Positions 54,600 to 62,354 of a DNA stretch of 64,000 nt are shown here, piece by piece (position 1 is the first letter of the stretch; every line of letters starts with the position of its first letter). The translations under genes were made by a program, and so were the position numbers. The stretch spans positions 620,001-684,000 of the forward strand of contig NZ_RQJO01000010.1 of NCBI RefSeq assembly GCF_003858635.1, read 5' to 3'. The DNA comes from Larkinella rosea (GTDB lineage Bacteria > Bacteroidota > Bacteroidia > Cytophagales > Spirosomataceae). The notes under the pieces were generated by a model. It made no database searches, was not told the origin of the DNA, and saw only the letters and a list, made by a program, of their open reading frames with translations.

Positions 54600-56381
54600 C
54601 TAGTCCTTCTGGCGTTCGGCCCAGGCATCCATTTTATGTTCCAGCACGTCCAGCGGCATGCAGCCGTCTTGCAGAAATTCGTCGTGAAAAGCTGCCAGAT
54701 TAAATTTGGCCCCCAGTTGCGCTTCGTATTTGGTGCGCAGTTCCCGAATTTTCAACGCTCCGATCTTGTACGACAACGCCTGTCCGGGAATCGCCATGTA
54801 CCGCTCGATTTCGGCCACGGCGCCGTCTTCCGCAATCGGTTCGTTTTCCATCATGTACTTAATGGCTTCTTCGCGGGTCATGTGTTTGGTATGAATCGCC
54901 ACGTCGACCACCAGCCGGATCGCCCGGTGAATTTCGTCGCTCAACGCGCCCATGTACTGATACGGATCGGTGTAAATGCCCAGTTCCTTGCCCAGCGACT
55001 CGCAGTACAGCGCCCAGCCTTCGCCGTAGGCACCATACCACGCAAACCGCCGAAATTTGGGCAAATCGGTATTTTCCTGCTGCAACGAGAACTGATAATG
55101 GTGGCCCGGAATGGCTTCGTGCAGGAACAGCGATTCCATACCCGAAGTGATGTTGAATTTTTTGGCGTCCGGAATCGGAACGTAGAAAATACCGGGCCGA
55201 CTGCCATCCGCCGACGCCGGATTGTACTCCGCGCTGGCCGAAGCTTCGCGGAACTTTTCGGTCTGCCGGATTTCGAACTTCGACTTCGGCGTTTTGGTGA
55301 ACATTTTCTTCAGATTCGGCTCGATCCGCGCCAGAATGGCGTTGAAGGCATCCAGCACCTCCTTCGGTTGTTGGTACGGATACAGCTTGGGGTCGGTTTT
55401 TAAGTGCGTAAAAAATTCGTTCAGTGTCCCTTTAAAACCCACCTGCGCCTTCACTTTTTCCATTTCGCCCCGAATCCGCGTTACTTCCCGCAAACCGGTC
55501 TGGTAGATTTCTTCCGGTGTTTTATCCGTCGTCGTCCAGGTTTTCACCAGATACCGGTACAATTCCGGTCCCAGCGGCACGGCATCGACGCCCGAAGTAG
55601 TGCGGGCTTTGGGCAGGTATTCATTTTTCAGAAAATCGCCCAGTTTTTTATACGTGGGTACGATTTCGTTCAGAATGGCAATTTTATACGCCGAAGTCAG
55701 GCGGTTTTTGTCAACCGCGCTGAAATCCTTGGGCAGTTTCGTAATCGGTCCGTAGAACAGGCTTTTGGTGGGATCAGTCACCACCAGATCGGTCATTTGC
55801 GGAATCATCTTAACGACCAGGCTTTTAGGCCAGACAATCCCGGCGGCCATTCCTTTCCGGAAATTAGCAACCGCCGAATCGCCCCAAACCGTGAACGCCG
55901 ATACCCGTTTCAGCCAGTCGTCGTAGTCTTTGACGGTTTTGAAGGGTTGCGCTCCGGCCCCGCTCCCCAGTTGTCCGAATGTCAGCGTCAAGCCCTCAAA
56001 CTGCGAAAACGGAACGTATTCAAGGTGGTACCTGAACTGCTCCAGTTGCAGCTCCAGCTCACGTTTCAGAATGTCATACGAGATTTTGTCCTGTTCCGGC
56101 AGTTTTTCCCGGTCAAATGCGGTTACTTTTTTGAGACTTTCGGTGTAAAATTCCTTCGTCTGATCGAGAAACGCCTGCGAATTGCTGTTCGGCAGTTGAT
56201 CGTTATAGCGGTTATCGCCCTGAAAGGTAGCTTCCAACGGGTACAGCTTCAGCCGTTCTTCGTAGTACTCGTCTACGGTTTTTGCAAAATCCGTATTGCC
56301 GGCAGTGTTTTCCTGCCCGTTATTAGAATTACAAGCCATCAGGGAAGCCATTACAAAAGTGGTCAACAGAATCTTTTTCAT
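54600..56381 (-). CDS. DUF885 family lipoprotein, putative metallopeptidase
   Basis: 593 residues from ATG 56381, with lipoprotein signal and lipobox SLMAC. The body has HEAIPGHHYQFSL near residue 420, the HExxxH-like zinc motif of DUF885, then the conserved SEGWALYCESLG-like GEGWALYCESLGKELG and the C-terminal FHDEFLQDGCMPL. DUF885 proteins are thought to be zinc peptidases. The neighbouring genes show no direct substrate. It probably shares a transcript with cvfB. Confidence 0.8.
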   Translation of the reverse strand: MKKILLTTFVMASLMACNSNNGQENTAGNTDFAKTVDEYYEERLKLYPLEATFQGDNRYNDQLPNSNSQAFLDQTKEFYTESLKKVTAFDREKLPEQDKISYDILKRELELQLEQFRYHLEYVPFSQFEGLTLTFGQLGSGAGAQPFKTVKDYDDWLKRVSAFTVWGDSAVANFRKGMAAGIVWPKSLVVKMIPQMTDLVVTDPTKSLFYGPITKLPKDFSAVDKNRLTSAYKIAILNEIVPTYKKLGDFLKNEYLPKARTTSGVDAVPLGPELYRYLVKTWTTTDKTPEEIYQTGLREVTRIRGEMEKVKAQVGFKGTLNEFFTHLKTDPKLYPYQQPKEVLDAFNAILARIEPNLKKMFTKTPKSKFEIRQTEKFREASASAEYNPASADGSRPGIFYVPIPDAKKFNITSGMESLFLHEAIPGHHYQFSLQQENTDLPKFRRFAWYGAYGEGWALYCESLGKELGIYTDPYQYMGALSDEIHRAIRLVVDVAIHTKHMTREEAIKYMMENEPIAEDGAVAEIERYMAIPGQALSYKIGALKIRELRTKYEAQLGAKFNLAAFHDEFLQDGCMPLDVLEHKMDAWAERQKD

Positions 56382-56731
56382 AAAGGTATCACAACAGGTG
56401 CCGTTCGAATCGGAAAGGTAAAAAGAAACCACCGAAAACCCTGATCGCTTGGAGGGCCACCCGCGACGGTCCGGCTTAACAAACCGGAAGGCGTGCGCAT
56501 GGTCGCTGATTTTCCGGCAAATCAGGAATGTGTCAGCTGTTCATGGATCGTTCTGATGTCTCGTCCCTAAAAAGCGGAAAATGCAGGCCTGGCAATATGA
56601 TCCAACCAGCGATCGCTTGTTGGGTGGAACACTCTTCTACGACTATCAAAAAGGAATAGTTTTTTTGATTTAACCTACTGAATTTTAGATATATAACTAA
56701 AAAATAGTAACCATGCGGATTGAGATAAAAG

Positions 56732-56755
56732 AATAGCCACTGCTGCGTGGCTATT
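56732..56755. terminator. Short hairpin, terminator-like
   Basis: A 9-bp stem (AATAGCCAC / GTGGCTATT) with a 6-nt loop, inside the gap of decayed sequence. It has no gene directly in front. Confidence 0.45.
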
Positions 56756-56918
56756 TAGTTAAAACCGGTTTAAGCTGGTAAAACCGCTCTATCAAAACGG
56801 AATCAAGTAGCAAGGAACCCAAGTTCCGGTGGAACGATGTCCGATTCATCAGGGACCAAATAATAAAGATGCCGCTTCTCCGAAACCCGAACGCGCGATT
56901 CTACCGTTTTCTACAAAA

Positions 56919-56932
56919 GGTACGTTCGTACC
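56919..56932. promoter_or_regulatory. Palindrome upstream of the DUF6582 gene
   Basis: GGTACG-TT-CGTACC ends 32 nt before the ATG at 56965. It could be an operator. Confidence 0.35.
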
Positions 56933-56964
56933 AAACTTGAAAATAAGTCAAACATCGCAACGCT

Positions 56965-57213
56965 ATGAACAAGATTGATCGACGGGAGGATGTGAGTCCG
57001 AAAGAGGGGCTGCATCAATACGGCGACGTTACGTTTGCCGACCCAACCAACAAGAAGTATCCGATCGACACCCCGGAGCACGTCCGGGCGGCCTGGTCGT
57101 ACATCAACCACAAAGATAACGCGGCCAAGTACGACGCCGATGAAGTCGAAACCATCAAAGACCGCATTCAGCGGGCGGCTAAAAAACACGGAATCGAAAT
57201 CAAGGCCGACTGA
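56965..57213 (+). CDS. DUF6582-type small protein
   Basis: 82 residues: MNKIDRREDVSPKEGLHQYG, then KYPIDTPEHVRAAWSYINHK and VETIKDRIQRAAKKHGI. This is the small helical domain often named DUF6582, found alone or near phage prohead proteases. No phage gene is near. The function is unknown. It has its own terminator. Confidence 0.75.
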   Translation: MNKIDRREDVSPKEGLHQYGDVTFADPTNKKYPIDTPEHVRAAWSYINHKDNAAKYDADEVETIKDRIQRAAKKHGIEIKAD

Positions 57214-57235
57214 ACCCGCTGAAAAAAACAAATCG

Positions 57236-57261
57236 AAAAAGACCCATTCACGGGTCTTTTT
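57236..57261 (+). terminator. Intrinsic terminator
   Basis: A 10-bp stem (AAAAAGACCC / GGGTCTTTTT) with a 6-nt loop, about 22 nt after the stop at 57213. Confidence 0.9.
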
Positions 57262-57362
57262 CTGGTTAAACGACGTACTATCATAACTATGGGCCCTAAA
57301 AATGTAGTTTTCGGGGTCTTTTTCCTATATTTACTTCCGTTCTTCTAAATGCTAAAGAGTCC

Positions 57363-58571
57363 ATGCAAGCCACTCTTTCTCCCCCGATTACCCGAACCAA
57401 CATACCCACTTACATCTACGCTGTCGTGTTCTCGTCGCTCTGCATTGTGTGGGGATTGCTCTGGGACATCATGTGGCACATTAGTATCGGCCGCGACGGT
57501 CTGTTTGCCCCCCCGCATTTGCTCATGTACGTTGGTGCGGTCGTAGCGGGTTTGTTTTCGGGCATCAAGATTTTACAATTGACATTCGCCAAAGGAAATC
57601 CCGAACGGACCGGTTCCGTCCGGTTCTGGGGCATCTTCTACGGTTCGCTGGGCGCGATGTACTGCGTCTGGGGTGCGCTGACCATGCTGACTTCGGCCCC
57701 TTTCGACGACTGGTGGCACAATACCTATGGTCTTGATGTTCAAATCCTTACACCACCGCATACGGTTTTACTGGTGGGAATGATGACGGTACAGTTCGGC
57801 GCCATGATCGGCGTGCTGGCGTTGCAGAACCGGGCGTCCGGCACGCAGCCCAACAGCCCCGGCTCCGACACCCAATGGAACCACCGGCAGGCCCAGCGGC
57901 TCAAAATCATGTTCACGATTGCCGCCGGTTTACTCCTGAGTATTCTCTATACGATGCTGGCCGAAAATTTGGGTCCCTGGACCTCCCACCATTCTTCGTC
58001 CTACATCACGATGGGCATTGCGTTCCCGTTCTACCTGCTGGCAGTCGGACGAGCATCCACCCTGCGGTATCCGATTACGATTACCACCCTCGCGTACATG
58101 CTGGCGATGCTGATTCCGAGCTGGATTCTGCCACTCTTTCCCGCAACGCCCCGGCTTGGACCGGTTCTGAACCCGATTACGCATTATCAGGCTTTTGTCT
58201 TCCCCCTTTTACTGGTCATTCCGGGTTTTGTGCTGGACAAGTTACTGCACCGGTTTGGAAACGGCAGGCTCAACGACTGGTTGCTGTCGGCTCTCACCGG
58301 AACGGTTTTTATAGTGATCATCAGCGTCGTCCAATGGTATTTCGGTGGCTTTCTGCAAACCTCGCCCTACGCCCGGAACTGGTTTTTTCTGGCCGAGTCC
58401 ATGTCGTACAGCGATGACCCCACCTCGCCCTATCACACCACTTTCCACCCCCATTGGCTCGAATCGACCCCGGATTTCTTACTGGGCATCGGCATTGCGA
58501 TTCTCTGGGCAATCGCATCCGCGCGAATTGGTCTGCTGTGGGGAAACTGGATGAAAAAAGTACAGCGATAA
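57363..58571 (+). CDS. Polytopic membrane protein with PmoC/AmoC-like copper motifs
   Basis: 402 residues, about ten transmembrane helices. After helix 1 it has DIMWHISIGRDGLFAPPH (Asp35, His39, His52), and before helix 4 it has DDWWHNTYGLDVQILTPPH (Asp115, His119, His133). The first is D-x3-H-x12-H, the CuC spacing of PmoC (Asp156, His160, His173 in Methylococcus). The second is D-x3-H-x13-H, the CuD spacing (Asn227, His231, His245). As I recall it, AmoC/PmoC reads DGTWHQTIVRDTDFTPSH and NEWGHTFWFMEELFVAPLH there, so W, R-D, F and P also agree. The six later helices have no PmoC match, and further His residues occur near 206 and in YHTTFHPHW. I infer a distant C-subunit-like copper protein. 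A plain transporter-like membrane protein is the alternative. Confidence 0.65.
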   Translation: MQATLSPPITRTNIPTYIYAVVFSSLCIVWGLLWDIMWHISIGRDGLFAPPHLLMYVGAVVAGLFSGIKILQLTFAKGNPERTGSVRFWGIFYGSLGAMYCVWGALTMLTSAPFDDWWHNTYGLDVQILTPPHTVLLVGMMTVQFGAMIGVLALQNRASGTQPNSPGSDTQWNHRQAQRLKIMFTIAAGLLLSILYTMLAENLGPWTSHHSSSYITMGIAFPFYLLAVGRASTLRYPITITTLAYMLAMLIPSWILPLFPATPRLGPVLNPITHYQAFVFPLLLVIPGFVLDKLLHRFGNGRLNDWLLSALTGTVFIVIISVVQWYFGGFLQTSPYARNWFFLAESMSYSDDPTSPYHTTFHPHWLESTPDFLLGIGIAILWAIASARIGLLWGNWMKKVQR

Positions 58572-58606
58572 CGATTTAGGCATTTCAAGTTAAACTGGAA
58601 TCTTCC

Positions 58607-60289
58607 GTGCAATTACCTGTGAAGCACTTTCAACAAAGGCTATTTTTTTATTCACTCATTCTCTACCTCACGCATTCACTCCCTGGCTTTGCGCACATCG
58701 GTAGTCCGGGAGTGATGGTGCAGAAAGAGGCCGGAAAATACCAGGTGATGGTGAGCGTCATTCCGCCGGATGTTGTTCCCGGAACGGCCAAAGTGACGAT
58801 TTTTGTCGAAGCCGGTCGCGCCAAAACCGTGCTGGCCCGCCCCATTTATTTCAGCTCCGGCGACGAGGGGGCTCCCGTTCACGACGAAATGAAACCCGTG
58901 GCCGCCAACCGCTTCGAAGGGGTCGTCTGGATGATGGATTCCGGTTCGTCCAGTATTGAACTGAAACTGGACGGCCCCGATGGCAAAGCCAGCATCGTTG
59001 TTCCGGTTTTGTCGATTCCGACAACGATGACGCCCATGCCTGCCGGCACGGGTCTTGGTCTGGCCGCACTTGGCGTTTTGCTCGTTGTTCTGTTCATCAC
59101 CACCGTTGGCGCCAGTCTGGCCGATGGAACGGTAAAACCGGGTCAGTCAGTCCCCGTTTCGTTCCGGCGGAAGCGGCTGGTTGGGATGGGCATTGCGGCT
59201 ATTTTAATCACCGTCGGGCTAACGGGCTGGCGGGCGTGGTGGACCGCCTGGGCCAATCATTACCGCAACCATGAACTGTATGTTGCCCTGCCCATCCATT
59301 CCGAAGTTCACGAAAACGCAGTTCATCAACCGGTTCTGACCATCCGCCTGGATACGTCCGGTTTTGCACAGGGCGGAACGAAAAACCGTCGGCTGAGCTT
59401 TCTGGTACCCGATCACGGAAAACTGATGCACGTTTTTCTGGTTCGGACGCCGGGTCTGGATGCGTTCGCCCACCTGCACCCCGACCGGGACGGCACCACC
59501 GATTTTCGTTCAAACGTGCCGAATCTGCCCGCAGGTAACTACCTGGTCTACGCCGACATTGTGTTCCGGAGCGGTTTTTCGGAAACGCTGACGGATACGG
59601 TTGCTATCCCGGGCCGGACGCAAAAAACCGGTGTGGATTCAAAAAACCGGTCAGAAACGGATCCGGACGATAGCTGGCTGGTGACAGAACCGATGGGCGT
59701 TAGATCGAATGCCGTGGGTCTCCCCCACCTCGACGACGACATGGTGCTGTGTGGCATTCCGGGTGCCAGCTCGAAACTGGCCGACGGTGCCACCATGCTC
59801 TGGACCGACAAACCCGCTCAGGTGCTGGAAACCGGCACGCCCTACCTGCTCAAATTCGCCGTTGCCGATTCGCTGGGAAAACCCGCTCCGCTGGAGCCTT
59901 ACCTGGGCATGGGTGGGCACGCGGCCATTGTGCGATCGGACGGGACGGTTTATATCCACCTGCATCCGGTCGGAACGTATTCGATGGCGGCTGAAACGTT
60001 CCTGGTTAACCGCATTGCCGACACCACGCGCAGTTTTCACTATCCCAACGCAAAGCTGTTCCGCGACAGTGTCGATCGCTATGTTTCCCAACTGAAAACC
60101 CTGCCCGAAGCCGAGAAAAATGCCATTCTGATGGCTTCCATGCCGCCGATGTCGCATCAAATGAAAGTCAATAACATGGTGGAATTTCCGTATGCTTTTC
60201 CGCGGGCGGGCCACTATCGCATCTGGGTGCAGGTAAAACGCAATGGAAAGGTGCTAACGGGCGTTTTTGATACGCAGGTAAAGGAGTAA
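58607..60289 (+). CDS. His-rich two-helix membrane protein, PmoB-like layout
   Basis: 560 residues from GTG 58607, 35 nt after the PmoC-like gene. The signal peptide ends at GFA, leaving His30 as the likely mature N-terminus (HIGSPG). A soluble Ig/cupredoxin-like domain (30-140, with VHDE at 91-94) is followed by helices at about 149-171 and 192-213, then a large soluble region. That region has two His-rich repeats: DHGKLMHVFLV with FAHLHP (270-292) and GMGGHAAIVRS with IHLHP (435-454), and then PPMSHQM near 515. PmoB has the same order: N-terminal His, soluble domain, two helices, soluble domain. CopC- or FixH-like copper proteins are alternatives. The exact ligands are inferred. Confidence 0.6.
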   Translation: MQLPVKHFQQRLFFYSLILYLTHSLPGFAHIGSPGVMVQKEAGKYQVMVSVIPPDVVPGTAKVTIFVEAGRAKTVLARPIYFSSGDEGAPVHDEMKPVAANRFEGVVWMMDSGSSSIELKLDGPDGKASIVVPVLSIPTTMTPMPAGTGLGLAALGVLLVVLFITTVGASLADGTVKPGQSVPVSFRRKRLVGMGIAAILITVGLTGWRAWWTAWANHYRNHELYVALPIHSEVHENAVHQPVLTIRLDTSGFAQGGTKNRRLSFLVPDHGKLMHVFLVRTPGLDAFAHLHPDRDGTTDFRSNVPNLPAGNYLVYADIVFRSGFSETLTDTVAIPGRTQKTGVDSKNRSETDPDDSWLVTEPMGVRSNAVGLPHLDDDMVLCGIPGASSKLADGATMLWTDKPAQVLETGTPYLLKFAVADSLGKPAPLEPYLGMGGHAAIVRSDGTVYIHLHPVGTYSMAAETFLVNRIADTTRSFHYPNAKLFRDSVDRYVSQLKTLPEAEKNAILMASMPPMSHQMKVNNMVEFPYAFPRAGHYRIWVQVKRNGKVLTGVFDTQVKE

Positions 60290-60390
60290 AAAAAGTAAGC
60301 AGGAAGGGAAAAACGAGCAAAAGGAAAAAGAGATTCGCCGGACAATTTTCCTTTCATCCGCTCCTCCCTCCTTCCTTTCCTCCTCCTTCC
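60287..60390. repeat. Inverted purine/pyrimidine repeat element B
   Basis: The left side (60293-60332) is nearly all purine, with GGAAGGG, AAAAACG, AGCAAAA, GGAAAAA. The right side (60346-60390) is pyrimidine, with CTCCTCC, CTCCTTC, CTTTCCT, CCTCCTT. AAAGGAAAA (60320-60328) pairs with TTTTCCTTT (60346-60354). It lies between the PmoB-like gene and the cytochrome gene. It has the same inverted layout as the elements at 48571 and 63238, but the 7-nt step is less strict. Confidence 0.45.
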
Positions 60391-60421
60391 GGCCTATCTT
60401 TACAAAAAGTCATTTTTCGTT

Positions 60422-60829
60422 ATGAGAATTGTGTTTGCATTGAGTCTTTGCCTTTTGACTTCATCTCTTTTTGCACAAACTAAAAAACCGGCTCCAAAAC
60501 CCGTTGCTGGACCGGGGCAGCAAGTGTATGAACAATATTGCCTGGCCTGTCACCAGGCCGACGGCGGGGGCGTTCCGAACCTGAATCCGCCCCTGAAACA
60601 ATCGGACTGGGTGACGGGCGACAAAACCCGGCTGATCAATGTGATTCTGAAAGGGTTACAGGAGCCCATTGAAATCAACGGCGACACGTTCGATAACGTC
60701 ATGCCAGCCCACGATTTCCTTTCCGACAAGGAGATTTCCGATGTGCTGACCTTTATTCGCAGTAGTTTTGGCAACAAAGCCGAGGCCGTTTCAGCGGAGG
60801 ATGTAAAGAAAGTCAGGAGTGCGAAATAA
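60422..60829 (+). CDS. Cytochrome c, class I
   Basis: 135 residues with a signal peptide (MRIVFALSLCLLTSSLFAQ). CLACH (C-x2-CH) binds heme c near residue 43, and NVMPAHDFLSD supplies the axial Met (about 98). The rest (KQSDWVTGDKTRLINVILKGLQEPI) fits the monoheme class I type that serves periplasmic dehydrogenases. It could carry electrons to or from the putative copper system just upstream; that link is by position only. Confidence 0.88.
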   Translation: MRIVFALSLCLLTSSLFAQTKKPAPKPVAGPGQQVYEQYCLACHQADGGGVPNLNPPLKQSDWVTGDKTRLINVILKGLQEPIEINGDTFDNVMPAHDFLSDKEISDVLTFIRSSFGNKAEAVSAEDVKKVRSAK

Positions 60830-60924
60830 AACCGTCTGAACTCGGATTCCACAGATTAAAGGATTAACTAGGATGATTGATTAATTTTCCTTCGACCCAT
60901 TAGGCAACCCTAATTCCGTAACCT

Positions 60925-61761
60925 ATGAAAAAGTCTCTGTTTTCAGTCCTGTTTGTTGTCGGCCTGGTAACTCTGGCCCTGGCACAGCCGAAATCGCCGG
61001 TTGGCCTGCAGCTGTATAGTTTTCGGGCGCAGTTTCCGAAAGATGTCGCCGGAACAATGGCCAAAGTCCGGGAAATGGGCTTTCGGGAAGTTGAACTGGC
61101 CGGAACCTACGGCCTTTCATACGCGGATTTCCGGAAACTGCTCGACAAAAATGGTCTGAAACCCATCAGCACCGGAGCCTCGTACGCCGATCTGGAAAAC
61201 AACGTTCCCAAGGTGATTGAAGAAGCCAAAGCGCTGGGCGTCAAATACGTAATGTGTGCCTGGATACCGCACAATGGCGACATCTTTACGCTGGAAGACG
61301 CCAAAAAGGCGTCGGATGTACTCAACACGGCCGGTAAACTCCTGAAAGACCACGGCCTTCAATTTTGCTACCACATCCACGGTTATGAGTTCCAGCCCTA
61401 CAAGGATGGTACGTTTTTCGACTACCTGGCCGAGAACCTCGAACCGCAGTACGTAAACTTTGAAATGGACGTGTTCTGGGTGAAACACCCCGGTCAGGAC
61501 CCGATTGCGCTCCTGAAAAAATACCCGCACCGGTTTCCGCTCATGCACCTCAAAGATCGCAAACCCGGTACGCCCGGTAACAACACCGGTCACGTTGACG
61601 TGGAATCGAATGTGGCGATTGGAAAAGGGGATCTGGGGATTGCGGAAATTATGAAACAAGCCAAAAAGTCGGGTGTCAAGCACTTTTTCATTGAAGACGA
61701 ATCGTCGCGCTCGATGGAACAGATGCCGGAAAGTGTGGCCTTTTTACAGCGTTTAAAATAA
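60925..61761 (+). CDS. Sugar phosphate isomerase/epimerase-like TIM barrel, secreted
   Basis: 278 residues with a signal peptide (MKKSLFSVLFVVGLVTLALAQ). PVGLQLYSFRAQF opens the xylose-isomerase-like TIM barrel (PF01261). The metal-ligand residues are expected in YHIHGYEF, NFEMDVFWVKHPG, LMHLKDRK and FFIEDESS. Proteins of this kind in Bacteroidota act as keto-sugar or inositol epimerases or dehydratases. The secretion signal suggests a periplasmic substrate. It follows the cytochrome by 95 nt and shares the terminator at 61773. Confidence 0.85.
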   Translation: MKKSLFSVLFVVGLVTLALAQPKSPVGLQLYSFRAQFPKDVAGTMAKVREMGFREVELAGTYGLSYADFRKLLDKNGLKPISTGASYADLENNVPKVIEEAKALGVKYVMCAWIPHNGDIFTLEDAKKASDVLNTAGKLLKDHGLQFCYHIHGYEFQPYKDGTFFDYLAENLEPQYVNFEMDVFWVKHPGQDPIALLKKYPHRFPLMHLKDRKPGTPGNNTGHVDVESNVAIGKGDLGIAEIMKQAKKSGVKHFFIEDESSRSMEQMPESVAFLQRLK

Positions 61762-61772
61762 GCATTCCAAAC

Positions 61773-61812
61773 AAAAACCGCCCCCAATCACAGTCGATCG
61801 GGGGCGGTTTTT
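61773..61812. terminator. Bidirectional intrinsic terminator
   Basis: A 13-bp stem (AAAAACCGCCCCC / GGGGGCGGTTTTT) with a 14-nt loop, between convergent genes. Confidence 0.92.
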
Positions 61813-61842
61813 AGTACTTATTCAGGTGTGTAACAAATCAAC

Positions 61843-62250
61843 TCAAGCGGAAATTTTCAGCTGTTTCCCGCTCGCCGACCGGTTTTTCTGCGGATCATAG
61901 GCGATGAAAAACGTCAGCCACGAACGGCGCGCCAGCCGGAAAAAATACGGTGTCAAAGCCACCAGCGTTGGCACCAGTCCAATCAGGTAATAATCCAGAT
62001 CGACCTTCAGCCAGGTAACAAACGTGAAGAAAGTCGCTAAGGTGTACAGGGTATAAAACGCATAACTCACGAACATCGATCCCCAGTAGAATCCCGGTTC
62101 CGGCGTGAGCACTTCACCACAATGCTCGCAGGTTTCGTGCATTTCGTCAAACCGGCGGCTGTAGGCGCTGCTGGTAATGAAAAAGTCGCCTTGATGGCAG
62201 CGCGGGCATTTATTGAATACGACACTGTATAATCGATTGTCTTTCAGCAT
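61843..62250 (-). CDS. DUF983 family membrane protein
   Basis: 135 residues. A zinc-ribbon-like start (FNKCPRCHQGDFF, then ETCEHCGEVL) is followed by GFYWGSMFVSYAFYTLYTLATFF and a second helix (YYLIGLVPTLVALTPYFFRLARR). This is the DUF983 pattern of two C-x2-C pairs and two helices. The function is unknown. Confidence 0.85.
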   Translation of the reverse strand: MLKDNRLYSVVFNKCPRCHQGDFFITSSAYSRRFDEMHETCEHCGEVLTPEPGFYWGSMFVSYAFYTLYTLATFFTFVTWLKVDLDYYLIGLVPTLVALTPYFFRLARRSWLTFFIAYDPQKNRSASGKQLKISA

Positions 62251-62354
62251 GGCTCAGGTACCCACCGCATTAGTTCGTGAGTACATGACAAAGGTACAAT
62301 GTGTTTTTTCCCAACGAAAAGACAAAACCGGATAGGTATGGTACAAATCAACGA

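Larger units (their letters stand above)
56382..56964. other. Non-coding gap of 583 nt with remnants
   Basis: Between the DUF885 gene and the DUF6582 gene. It contains a 30-codon ORF at 56581-56673 (starting MQAWQYDPTSDRLLGG), a short hairpin (56732-56755), an AAACCGGTTT copy (56762-56771) and a 6+2+6 palindrome (56919-56932). Some frames near 56470-56570 look coding-like but are broken. I read this as decayed genes plus a promoter region. Confidence 0.45.

Noticed and set aside
55404-56444. Long 346-codon ORF on the plus strand
   Set aside because: It lies wholly antisense to the DUF885 gene, has a Phe/Arg-rich shadow composition and no domain.
56965-57213. Prophage remnant because of DUF6582
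   Set aside because: No other phage gene, integrase or attachment site is near.
57363-58571. Calling the gene amoC/pmoC outright
   Set aside because: The match is by motif only, the protein is longer with extra helices, and no PmoA is present; the symbol would overstate the evidence.
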